Assembly (NCBI RefSeq): GCF_903645315.1
Contig: NZ_CAHJXL010000001.1
Location: forward strand, 1,230,001 to 1,294,000
Length of the DNA: 64,000 nucleotides
DNA from: Victivallis sp. Marseille-Q1083
Lineage (GTDB): Bacteria; Verrucomicrobiota; Lentisphaeria; Victivallales; Victivallaceae
Direction of reading: 5' to 3'
The notes under the pieces were generated by a model, which saw only the letters and a program-made list of their open reading frames with translations, was not told where the DNA came from and did no database searches. Both the position numbers and the translations under genes were made by a program. Positions within the stretch are counted from its first letter, which is position 1, and every line of letters begins with the position of its first letter. Positions 39,367 to 47,900 of this stretch are shown piece by piece.

Positions 39367-40392
39367 TCAGCCTTTCCGCACCCGGGCGGTACTGCCGCAG
39401 CGTTCGAAGCGCATCGGCACGACGGGAGCCGTCGCCGCCGGCGCCGTTTTCTCGATGTGCGAGATCAGCGTCAGGCACAATTTCCGGGCCAGCTCGGTAA
39501 AGTCGAAACCGATTTCGGTCAGCGCCGGGATGATGTTCTTCGCCCACACGGTGTTGTCGAAGCCGGCGATGCTCAAATCCTCCGGGTAACCGAGCCGGTG
39601 TTCCCGCAGGTAACTGATGCCGCCGATCGCCAGGTTGTCGGCCGCATAGAAGATCGCCGTGGTATCCGGATAACGCTCCAGCAGCTCCTGGGTCAGCTCA
39701 TAACCGAGCCGCGAGGTGTCGTCATTCTTGCCGGCGATCCGAATCCGGTCGAAATTGTAATCCGGCAGCAGTTCGCGGGCAATCTGCGTCCAGCAGGCCG
39801 TCTTGTCCCAATCGCTCGGATTGCAGGCGCTGATCATGCCGATCCGGGTATGGCCCAGCGCCAGAAAATGCTCGAACAACTGCCGAATCGCATCGGCGAA
39901 TTCGACTTTGACCAGAATGCCATTTTTCGCCCGGCAATCATTCCAGTAGTAAATCGTCGGCACGTCGAACTGACGATTGTACGCCTCATAGAAAGCATCT
40001 TCGAATGTACCGATCAGGATGACGCCGTCGACCCGTTTGGCCATGCCGTTGAAATTGAACCTCCCGGCGGTCGAATCGACATACATCACGTGGGTGAAAT
40101 ATTTCGATTGCGACACCTCTTCAAACAGCGCCAGCAGCAAATCGTGCATCCATAAATTGCTCTGTTTGCAGCGCGCTTCGACGATGATGCCGATACAGTT
40201 GATCTTCATCGAACGCACCGCCTGCGCATAGGGATTCGGCTGATAATTGAGCTCGCGGATCGCATCCTGCACCCGGTTGTAAATGTCCGGCTTGCAGGTG
40301 CCCCCGTTCAAAATCTTCGAAACCGTACCGACGCTGACCGCGGCTTTTTCCGCCACTTCCTTGATTGTCACCTTCCCGCCCGCTCCGGCCAT
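39367..40392 (-). CDS. LacI-family transcriptional repressor, paralogue 1 (341 aa)
   Basis: The N-terminal helix-turn-helix [23 protein letters not shown] and hinge [19 protein letters not shown] are followed by a periplasmic-binding-protein-like sensor ([12 protein letters not shown] to [38 protein letters not shown]). The C-terminus ends ...FERCGSTARVRKG. The start at 40392 follows AAAAGGG; an upstream TTG would extend it six residues. It is very similar along its whole length to the LacI gene at 41428, so they are tandem duplicates. Its promoter carries an operator, implying self-repression, and the glycosidase cluster lies just downstream. Confidence 0.94.
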   Translation of the reverse strand: MAGAGGKVTIKEVAEKAAVSVGTVSKILNGGTCKPDIYNRVQDAIRELNYQPNPYAQAVRSMKINCIGIIVEARCKQSNLWMHDLLLALFEEVSQSKYFTHVMYVDSTAGRFNFNGMAKRVDGVILIGTFEDAFYEAYNRQFDVPTIYYWNDCRAKNGILVKVEFADAIRQLFEHFLALGHTRIGMISACNPSDWDKTACWTQIARELLPDYNFDRIRIAGKNDDTSRLGYELTQELLERYPDTTAIFYAADNLAIGGISYLREHRLGYPEDLSIAGFDNTVWAKNIIPALTEIGFDFTELARKLCLTLISHIEKTAPAATAPVVPMRFERCGSTARVRKG

Positions 40393-40499
40393 GATTCGAA
40401 CCCTTTTCAAACGTTGTCGCCCTATTGATCCAAAACGCTGTCATTCCGTCCGCCCGGTCAGACCGACGGCTTCCCGACTGCTCCGAAAAAATGAAACAA

Positions 40500-40515
40500 A
40501 ATGAATCGTTTCACG
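40500..40515. promoter_or_regulatory. LacI-type operator downstream of the lacI-1 promoter
   Basis: AATGAA-TCGT-TTCACG matches the palindrome AATGAA-TCGT-TTCATT found at 42615 in 14 of 16 positions. It lies 12 nt downstream of the -10 box, where a repressor would block transcription. Neighbouring TGAAAC and GTTTCA elements extend the symmetry. Confidence 0.7.
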
Positions 40516-40527
40516 TTTCAAATTATA

Positions 40528-40556
40528 ATTATAGCAGAAAAACCGTTTTTTGTCAA
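40528..40556 (-). promoter_or_regulatory. Consensus promoter of lacI paralogue 1
   Basis: Minus-strand TTGACA (40556-40551), exactly 17 nt, TATAAT (40533-40528). Confidence 0.85.
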
Positions 40557-40634
40557 TAGTCACGAAAAATTTTTTTACTTTATTCAAGGTTCTTTTCGGC
40601 AAGTTTGCGGCCCCGCCGGCAATCGGAAATTTTC

Positions 40635-40660
40635 GGTCCGCCCCCAACCGGAGGCGAACC
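40635..40660 (-). terminator. Hairpin after the pseudopilin gene
   Basis: GGTCCGCC (40635-40642) pairs with GGCGAACC (40653-40660) with one G-U pair in RNA, followed on the minus strand by GAAAATTTCC. It lies 13 nt past the pseudopilin stop, separating that unit from lacI-1. Confidence 0.45.
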
Positions 40661-40673
40661 AAAATCACACAGT

Positions 40674-41459
40674 TTACGGAATGTAGAAGAACTGCCCGAA
40701 GTACCAATCATTCTCGTTAGCCGCCGTCCACTTGCTGGTATCCGGGACCATATACATGCCCATTTTACCTTTATTCGGCTTGGCTCTTTCGACATGGCCA
40801 TCCACTCCGGAGAACAAGGCAGCCTGGCCACCATGATCACGCAGCATAGTCGCACTGGTGCCGTACAAAGATGAGCACCTCTCGCCCCAGGTACTTACGC
40901 CATCGGCTCCCATCGGAATGTAGCTTTCCATCATCATTACCGTTTGACTCGGTGACTCCGCCTTGGATAATTTACCTCCAATCCCCTTCATCCAGTCGCT
41001 AGTAATCAAACCACGGCCGTTCACAGCATAGTTGGTCTCACCGAATTCACTCAATCCCCAATCCAGCAAATGTTCGACATACCCTATCCCCGCCTTGTAA
41101 GTGCTGGATTCATCCGTAGCCATATAAGTGGTGTTGCTCGGACACTTGAAGAGATCATAGCCCATGCCATAGTCATTGATCAATGAATTCATCCAGTATC
41201 TGCTACCGTAAAACATGCCCCAGCCTTGTCCTTCGCCAGTCCCACTCCAACCGGCCTTTTCGATCGGAACATAATCATTTTCATCCGTCGAATAAAGGAT
41301 GACGCCAAGCGCCAACTGCTTCATGTTGTTGGTACATTTGATGATTTGCGCCGCCTGCTTGGCTTTGCCGAGGGCCGGCAGCAACATGCTGGCCAGAATT
41401 GCAATGATGGCGATGACCACGAGCAATTCAATCAACGTGAATTTTCTTGTCTGTTTCAT
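40674..41459 (-). CDS. Type II/IV pseudopilin (DUF1559-like, 261 aa)
   Basis: Start [20 protein letters not shown], prepilin cleavage expected before Phe7. The helix continues [45 protein letters not shown]. The globular domain has a Cys (FKCPSNTTY) and a C-terminal [17 protein letters not shown], the DGH motif. Its first 32 nt overlap the 3' end of the LacI paralogue 2 gene, so both are co-transcribed. AAGGAAGAG provides the ribosome site. It appears to be a second regulator-pseudopilin pair. Confidence 0.9.
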   Translation of the reverse strand: MKQTRKFTLIELLVVIAIIAILASMLLPALGKAKQAAQIIKCTNNMKQLALGVILYSTDENDYVPIEKAGWSGTGEGQGWGMFYGSRYWMNSLINDYGMGYDLFKCPSNTTYMATDESSTYKAGIGYVEHLLDWGLSEFGETNYAVNGRGLITSDWMKGIGGKLSKAESPSQTVMMMESYIPMGADGVSTWGERCSSLYGTSATMLRDHGGQAALFSGVDGHVERAKPNKGKMGMYMVPDTSKWTAANENDWYFGQFFYIP

Positions 41460-42519
41460 GATCCGTTCTCTTCCTTGTTTTTGGGGTTATCGATTGTTCC
41501 CGTTCACTTATTCTTGCGCTGCTTCCACAGCGTTCCAACCGCATCTGCACCACCGGCGCTTTGCCGGTGTCAGTTCCTTCGATCCGGCCGATCAGCGTCA
41601 AACAGAGTTTGCACGCCAATTCGGTGAAATCGAAACCGATTCCGGTCAATGCCGGGATGACATTCTTGGCCCACACCGTATTGTCGAAACCGGCCAGGCT
41701 CAAATCCTCCGGAAAACGCAGCTTGCGCTGCCGCAAATAACTGATGCCGCCGATCGCCAGATTGTCGGCCGCATAGAAAATCGCCGTGGTATCCGGATAA
41801 CGTTCCAGCAGCTCCCGGGTCGACTCGTAACCGAGCTGCGAGGTGTCGTTGCCGCTGGCGGCGATCCGGATACGGCCGCGATCGTAATTTGGCAGCAGTT
41901 CATCGGCTATCGCCGCCCAGCAATCCGCTTTGTCCAGGTCGCTCGGGTTGTTGGCGCTGATCATGGCGATCCGGGTATGGCCCAGCGCCAGGAAATGCTC
42001 AAACAACTGGCGGATCGCATTGGAGAATTCCACCTTCACCAAGATGCCGTTCCGGGCCGGACATTCATTCCAGTAATAGATCGTCGGCACGTCGAACTGA
42101 CGGTTGTACGCCTCATAGAACGGCGCTTCAAAGGTGCCGATCAGAATAATGCCGTTCACCCGCTTGGCCATGCCGTTGAAATCGAACTTCCCGGCGGTCG
42201 AGTCGACATACATCACATGGGTGAAATATTTCGACTGCGACACCTCCTCGAACAACGCCAGCAACAAATCGTGCATCCACAGATTATTCTCCCGGCAGCG
42301 CGCCTCGACGATGATGCCGATGCAGTTGATCTTCATCGAACGCACCGCCTGCGCATAAGGATTCGGCTGGTAATTGAGCTCGCGGATCGCGCTCTCCACC
42401 CGGTCGTGGATCTCCGGCTTGCAATTGCCGCCGTTCAGGACTTTCGAAACCGTACCAACACTGACCGCAGCTTTGGTCGCTACTTCCCTGATCGTGATGC
42501 TGTTGTTGGTTCCGGGCAT
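41428..42519 (-). CDS. LacI-family transcriptional repressor, paralogue 2 (363 aa)
   Basis: Same layout as paralogue 1: helix-turn-helix [23 protein letters not shown], sensor domain to [37 protein letters not shown], and common end ...[12 protein letters not shown]. It then carries about 22 extra residues ([20 protein letters not shown]...) which run into the start of the pseudopilin gene, as if the original stop was lost. The start at 42519 is set by GAAGGA nine nt upstream. High similarity with paralogue 1, including promoter and operator, points to a recent tandem duplication. Confidence 0.93.
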   Translation of the reverse strand: MPGTNNSITIREVATKAAVSVGTVSKVLNGGNCKPEIHDRVESAIRELNYQPNPYAQAVRSMKINCIGIIVEARCRENNLWMHDLLLALFEEVSQSKYFTHVMYVDSTAGKFDFNGMAKRVNGIILIGTFEAPFYEAYNRQFDVPTIYYWNECPARNGILVKVEFSNAIRQLFEHFLALGHTRIAMISANNPSDLDKADCWAAIADELLPNYDRGRIRIAASGNDTSQLGYESTRELLERYPDTTAIFYAADNLAIGGISYLRQRKLRFPEDLSLAGFDNTVWAKNVIPALTGIGFDFTELACKLCLTLIGRIEGTDTGKAPVVQMRLERCGSSARISEREQSITPKTRKRTDHETDKKIHVD

Positions 42520-42534
42520 AATTATGAATCCTTC

Positions 42535-42550
42535 CGCGAATCGTTTCATT
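42535..42550. promoter_or_regulatory. Secondary LacI-type operator near the lacI-2 start
   Basis: CGCGAA-TCGT-TTCATT keeps the centre and one arm of the 42615 palindrome, about 80 bp away: a likely auxiliary site. Confidence 0.5.
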
Positions 42551-42614
42551 TAACTTTTTCTTCCTTCTCCCATTCAATCGAGCGGGACGGAAGACGCTTG
42601 TCAGGAAAAGAAAA

Positions 42615-42630
42615 AATGAATCGTTTCATT
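42615..42630. promoter_or_regulatory. LacI-type operator O1 of lacI paralogue 2
   Basis: AATGAA-TCGT-TTCATT, six-bp arms perfectly inverted around TCGT, 10 nt downstream of a consensus -10 box. Confidence 0.75.
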
Positions 42631-42640
42631 CTATGAGAGT

Positions 42641-42669
42641 ATTATAGCAAAAAAAATCTTTTTTGTCAA
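42641..42669 (-). promoter_or_regulatory. Consensus promoter of lacI paralogue 2
   Basis: Minus-strand TTGACA (42669-42664), 17-nt spacer, TATAAT (42646-42641). Confidence 0.85.
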
Positions 42670-42860
42670 TACCTTTCGTAAAAATTTTGTTTTTTTTTCC
42701 AATTTTTCTTTCTTTTTCTTTCTTTTCCAGAGGAGTCCCTGCCCGCCGCGTGACCGGATTTCCACTGTTAACGACCATCTTTCCAGTCCGATGGTTCCAC
42801 CGGTCAAATCGGAAAATTTCTTTGCCGCCGTTGATTTTTTCGATTTTCCGGCCAATCCGG

Positions 42861-42888
42861 TTGCTTTTTTCATTTTATATGTTAAATA
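42861..42888 (+). promoter_or_regulatory. Promoter of the RidA/chorismatase-like gene
   Basis: TTGCTT (42861-42866), 16-nt spacer, TAAATA (42883-42888), 32 nt before the start. The stretch 42670-42860 between the divergent promoters shows only T-rich and GC-mixed sequence with no gene. Confidence 0.45.
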
Positions 42889-42919
42889 GTAATTTATATA
42901 TATAATAAAAGGAGTCGCC

Positions 42920-44026
42920 ATGGCACCCAACGACTGGACTGCATTCACCAGTGAAAACGGACGAACGGAACGATTTTTTACCGCCAATTCCGGCGGCGGC
43001 CGGAATTTCACCGCCGAAGCCGAAGCGTTGTGGGACGCCTATCGGCGTGCGGCGCCTTCAGCCAATGCCGTCTGGCTGCGGTTCCATCTGAGCGATCCCA
43101 CCAATCAAGTCCCGCTGCTGCGCCGGTTGCTGCCCGACGCCGCCACCGCCGTTTCCATGGTCGGCCAGGCGCCGGCCGACGGCAGCCGGATCGGCCTGGA
43201 AGCATATCATATCGACGGCGCCGAACCGGTCAGGGATGAAGATGACGCCACCCTGGTTGCCCTTCAAACCTACCGGCTGCTTTTCTTCAACCGCCATTTT
43301 CACGCCGAAAGCGGCAGCGCCGCCCAGACTGCCGCCGAATTTCATCACGCCGAGCAAATCCTGGCCCGCCACGGCGGTACGCTGGAGAACAATCTGCAGC
43401 GCACCTGGCTCTATTGCCGTGACATCGACAACAATTACGCCGGACTGGTCAGCGCCCGCCGCGAACTTTTCGAGCGGCACGGCTTGCGCGCCGACACTCA
43501 TTTCATCGCCAGCACCGGCATCGAAGGCAGCGCCGAGGCCCCTTCCCGGCTGGTCAGGATGGACTCTTTCGCCCTGTTCGGCCACCGGCCGGAACAGGTC
43601 GTCTACCTGGAAGCCCCGGACCATCTGTCGCCGACTCATATCTACGGCGTCACCTTCGAACGCGGCACCCGTCTGGTTTTCGGCGACCGGTCGCATTACT
43701 ATCTCTCCGGGACAGCCAGCATCGACCGCGACGGCCTGATCGTCCACGAAGGCAACGTCGCCAGCCAGGCCGGTCGGGCCATCGAAAATCTGGCCGCCCT
43801 GCTTGAGCACGGCGGCGCCGGACTCGGCGACCTCAAACAACTGCTCGTCTACCTGCGCGACCCGGCCGATCTGGCGGCGGTCGAAACGGTACTGGCCAAG
43901 GAACTGCCGGACGCCCTGCCGCGGCTGATCGTCCGCGGCGCCGTCTGCCGGCCCGGCTGGCTGGTCGAACTCGAAGGCATCGCCATCAACCGGCGCGGCG
44001 ATGAACGCTTCGCCGCCTTCCGGTAA
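42920..44026 (+). CDS. RidA/YjgF-superfamily protein, chorismatase-like (368 aa)
   Basis: Two-part protein. The N-terminal half (about 1-170) has no motif I recognise apart from resemblance to the FkbO/Hyg5/XanB2 chorismatase N-domain. The C-terminal half is a YjgF-like fold with HYYLSGTASIDRDGLIVHEGNVASQAGRAIENLAALLEHGGAGLGDLKQLLVYLRDP and LIVRGAVCRPGWLVELEGIA. The SGTAS and Q-AI motifs are like those of chorismate hydrolases. Soluble, cytoplasmic. GGAG is 6 nt before the ATG. It stands ahead of an IclR regulator that has its own promoter; a role in aromatic-acid or quinone chemistry is a guess. Confidence 0.68.
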   Translation: MAPNDWTAFTSENGRTERFFTANSGGGRNFTAEAEALWDAYRRAAPSANAVWLRFHLSDPTNQVPLLRRLLPDAATAVSMVGQAPADGSRIGLEAYHIDGAEPVRDEDDATLVALQTYRLLFFNRHFHAESGSAAQTAAEFHHAEQILARHGGTLENNLQRTWLYCRDIDNNYAGLVSARRELFERHGLRADTHFIASTGIEGSAEAPSRLVRMDSFALFGHRPEQVVYLEAPDHLSPTHIYGVTFERGTRLVFGDRSHYYLSGTASIDRDGLIVHEGNVASQAGRAIENLAALLEHGGAGLGDLKQLLVYLRDPADLAAVETVLAKELPDALPRLIVRGAVCRPGWLVELEGIAINRRGDERFAAFR

Positions 44027-44048
44027 TTTTTTCCGGAAAAATAGCGAA

Positions 44049-44082
44049 TACATTTGCATTCACTGTTTTTTAAATGTAAAAT
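44049..44082 (+). promoter_or_regulatory. Promoter with overlapping inverted repeat ahead of the IclR gene
   Basis: TTGCAT (44054-44059), 17-nt spacer, TAAAAT (44077-44082). TACATTT (44049-44055) and AAATGTA (44072-44078) form a 7-bp inverted repeat overlapping both boxes, a good place for self-repression by IclR. Confidence 0.6.
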
Positions 44083-44119
44083 ATCATTATAAAAATAAAA
44101 AACACGGATCTCAACAGCG

Positions 44120-44944
44120 ATGGAAGTCATATTGCAAAACGAAGGAAAAGCGAAAAAACGGGAGGCGACTTACGCCGTCCCGGCGGCCGAAGCACTGCTC
44201 GAACTGGTCGAATATTTGTCGAACCATCCGGAAGGCTGCGGCGTATCGGAACTGGCGCGGCGTCTGAACCTGTCGACCAACCTGACCTTCCGGATCATGA
44301 AATGTCTGCTGGAGCGCGGCTATGTCGAAGCGGACGAAAACGTCGTCTACCGCCTGAGCGCCCGCTGGCTGAGCCTGGGCGCGCTGGTGGCGAACAATTT
44401 CAGCCTGACCCGGCTGGCCCGTTCTTACCTGGAGGAACTGTGCCAGACGCTGGAATTCAGTTGCCTGCTGCAGACGCTGGAAAAGGACCACATGCTGGTC
44501 CGCGACGCGGTGGCGCCGTCCAAAGCCTTCTACCTGCAGGTCACTTCCGGCGTCCAGTTGGCCATCGGCGGCAACGCCTTCGCCAAGGCGGTGCTGGCTT
44601 ACAGCACGCCGGAGGTGCAGCGGGAAATCATCGCCGGGCTGACCTCCCGGCCGCAATTCTCGCCGGACGCCTTTCTGGCCGAACTGGAACAGGCGCGCCG
44701 CGAAAAGCTGGCTTATGACTGGGAAGAATATACCAAAGGGATTTTCTGTATCGCTTCTCCGGTATTTTCGACCGGCGATCTGGTGGTCGGCGCCATCGGT
44801 GCCACCGGTCTGGTATCCCACCTGTCGGCCGAAAAATGCCGGACGGTGGAAGCGCAGGTGCGCAATCAGGCGGCCAATCTGTCCCGGGCGATCGGCGGCA
44901 ATGGCGGCTTGACCGCCGGACGGCCAGGCCTGAATTATCGATAA
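44120..44944 (+). CDS. IclR-family transcriptional regulator (274 aa)
   Basis: The N-terminal winged helix is AAEALLELVEYLSNHPEGCGVSELARRLNLSTNLTFRIMKCLLERGYVEAD. It is followed by the IclR effector domain (GNAFAKAVLAYSTPEVQREI, EEYTKGIFCIASPVFSTGDLVVGAIGATG). The effector is probably a small organic acid as for the family. It opens a plus-strand series with gaps of 35 nt or negative to the cytochrome genes, so it is the likely local regulator of that system. Confidence 0.92.
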   Translation: MEVILQNEGKAKKREATYAVPAAEALLELVEYLSNHPEGCGVSELARRLNLSTNLTFRIMKCLLERGYVEADENVVYRLSARWLSLGALVANNFSLTRLARSYLEELCQTLEFSCLLQTLEKDHMLVRDAVAPSKAFYLQVTSGVQLAIGGNAFAKAVLAYSTPEVQREIIAGLTSRPQFSPDAFLAELEQARREKLAYDWEEYTKGIFCIASPVFSTGDLVVGAIGATGLVSHLSAEKCRTVEAQVRNQAANLSRAIGGNGGLTAGRPGLNYR

Positions 44945-44979
44945 GACAAATTCATTTTTATAACTACACAGGTGCAAAG

Positions 44980-47900
44980 ATGCGAAACGGATTGCTGACG
45001 CGAGGGATTCTCTGGCTGGGAACGCTGCTGTTTCCAGCGCTGCCGCCGCTCCAGGCGGCACACGATCTGGCCAAACAGCCGCTGACGGTGGCGGCCGACG
45101 ATGCCTTCAGTACCCTGCCGCTGCTGGTGGAAACGCAATTCACGCTGCCGCCGGCGGATTCCTATCAAATTATCGTCGCCAACCAGAACAAAGCCCAGCC
45201 GTGGCACTGGGAAATCTACACGACGCCGAGCGGTGAACTGGAAGTCTACCTGCCGGGTTTCCAGCCGGCGGTCATCGCCGCCGGCATCCCGGTCGCCGAC
45301 GGCCGGGAACACGCCGCCGCCATGCGGTTGACGGCGCAAGGAATCGTCCTCTCCGTCGATGGCCGGGAAGTCAAACGCCTTGACTGGCAAAGCACGCCCC
45401 AAGCCGCGCCGGCATCCGTCGAACCGCTGCAGATCGGCAAAGTCGAAGGCCTCGGCTGCGCCGGTTCGATCCGTTCGTTGCGGATCAGCAATCCGGTCGA
45501 CCAAACCGTCGTCGCCGCGTGGGACTTCGACCGCCAGCCAATCAACGGCGGTTATGCCGACCTCTCCGGCAACGGCCGGAACGCTTTGTCCGGCAGCGCG
45601 TCGGTCCCGGCCGGCAGCGGCGCCGATCTGGAGCAGGAGACTTTCCAGCTCGGTTTTTCGCCGGAGTACAACACCTTTCCGCTGACGGCGGACATGGTCA
45701 TGCAGTTGCGTTATGCCGATTCCTTCCGCATCCTCTGCGCCAACCAGTCCAAAGGCTCCCCGACCCACTGGGAAGTGTACACCAACAATGGTTTTCTGGA
45801 GGCTTACATGCCAGGTTTCTCGCCGGAAGTGCTCTACACGCCGGCCAAAATCGACGACGGCCAATGGCACCGCACCACCTTCATTCTCGAAGAAGACCGC
45901 GCCCGCTTGTTCGTCGACGGCATTCAGGTGGCCGATCAGGCGCTGCAGCGCAAAGATCCGGCCGCTTCGCCGACGCAGGAACCGCTCTATCTGGGCCGGA
46001 TCGTCGAAGCCTCCAACGCCTTTCCGGGCCGGGTCGACCAGTTCCGGCTGCTGCGGGGCGCCGTCACGCCGGACGGCCCGGCCAACGGCGGCCTGCCGGA
46101 CAGCGACGCCGCGTTCGCGGCCTGGGAATTCGACGATTCGGAGACCCGGGAATTTCCCAACCGCTGTCCGGATGGTCCGGCCGCCCAACGCAGTCTGGTG
46201 ATCGGCGAACTCAAGCCGGCCTACGTGCCGATGGCCGCCATCCCGGACACCGCGCCGCTGCGGCAGGAAGCGGCCGACTGGCTCCAGGCCAACCGGCTTT
46301 CCGCTGAACTGCTGCCGGAATTGAAGGCCCGGGATGAAGTCTGGAACTGGTGGGCCTTCCAATACCGCTACTACGGCCGGCTGGATTACGACGCCGAACG
46401 CTACATCGGCCACCTGCTGGAAGATCCTTCCTACCTCAAACGGATCAGCAGTCAGGTTTTCGATCCCAACGCCCTGATTCAACCGGACGACCGCGGCCCG
46501 GCCGGCACCGTCCTGCGCCAGACCCGTGCCCTGCTCGAACAACTGCGGCACGACAACCCGGACCGGACCGAACGGTATGACGCGCTGGACGCCAAACTCC
46601 GGCAACTGTCGGCGGCGCTGTCGGCGGCATCCACCGAAGAGGCCGCCGGCGCCGGCGCGTATTTCGCCGCCTGCGCCCTGCGGCGGGAAGCGGTTTACAG
46701 CAATCCGCTGCTGAACGAAAGGGCCGACCTGCTCGGCGTCAGCCGCGGATTATGGGAGGGCTCGGTCCGCGACGGCTTCACGTCCGACGATGTCGGCGGC
46801 CACTTCGTCAACCAGTATTTCGGCAGCAACGCCATCCCCGGCGGCGGCCTCTACCGGATCAAAAACTGGCAGAACGGCAACAAGCCGGTCATCGAAAATA
46901 TCCTGAAGGATTCCGTCGTCCGGAACGGCCGCTTCCAGGGCCGCAAACTGGATTTCGGCGCCTTCGCCACTCCGGACGTCTCCTGGGACGGCAAAAAAAT
47001 CGCGTTCGCCTGGACGCCGAACCAGTACCACGCCTTCAATATCTTCTCCTGGAATACCTGTTTCCATATTTTCACCGTCAATGCCGACGGCAGCGAACTC
47101 ACGCAACTGACCGACGGCGCCTACAACGATTTCGATCCGTGTTTCCTGCCCAACGGCCGGCTCGCCTTCGTATCCGAGCGGCGCGGCGGTTATATCCGCT
47201 GTTTCGGCGATTACATCCGCGTCCCCAATTACACGTTGTTCAGCATGAAGCAGGACGGCAGCGACATCGTGCCGATGAGCTATTTCGAAACCGCCGAATG
47301 GAATCCGACGATCAACAACGACGGCATGCTCGTCTATACCCGCTGGGATTACACCGACCGCGAAAACTGCATCGGCGGCCGCTTCTGGATCGCCAACCCG
47401 GACGGCACCAATCCGCGGGCGCCGCACGGCAACTATCCCTATCCGTGGTATTCCTGGGAAGGCAACGAGGAGGATTTCAAACAGCGTTTCCCCGATCTGC
47501 CTTACACCGGCTGGGGCAGCCGGGCCGGCGCGCCGCTGGTCGAAATGGGCATCCGGCAGATTCCCGGTTCAGACCGTTACATCTTCACCGCCTCGCCGCA
47601 TCACGGCCAGAACTTCGGTTCGCTGGCCATCCTCAACCTCAACGAACCGGATGACGGCAACCACAGCCAGATCAAACGCCTCACCCCGTACGAGCCTTAT
47701 CCCGAAACCGAAATAAGCGCCCGGCTGCATTACAAATTCGGCCAACCGTGGCCGTTGAGCGAAGATTTCTACCTGGCCAACTGCTGGGAAAATCTCGTCG
47801 TCGTCGACCGCTACGGCAACAATGAACTGCTCTGCGACCTCCGGGAAACCGAAGCCGCTCCGGATGACCGTTTCCGGCTGATCGAACCGATGCCGCTGGC

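Noticed and set aside
44836-44979. 48-codon extension of the HzsA-like gene
   Set aside because: It overlaps the IclR coding end in another frame; the ATG at 44980 has AGGTG and starts a clear signal peptide.
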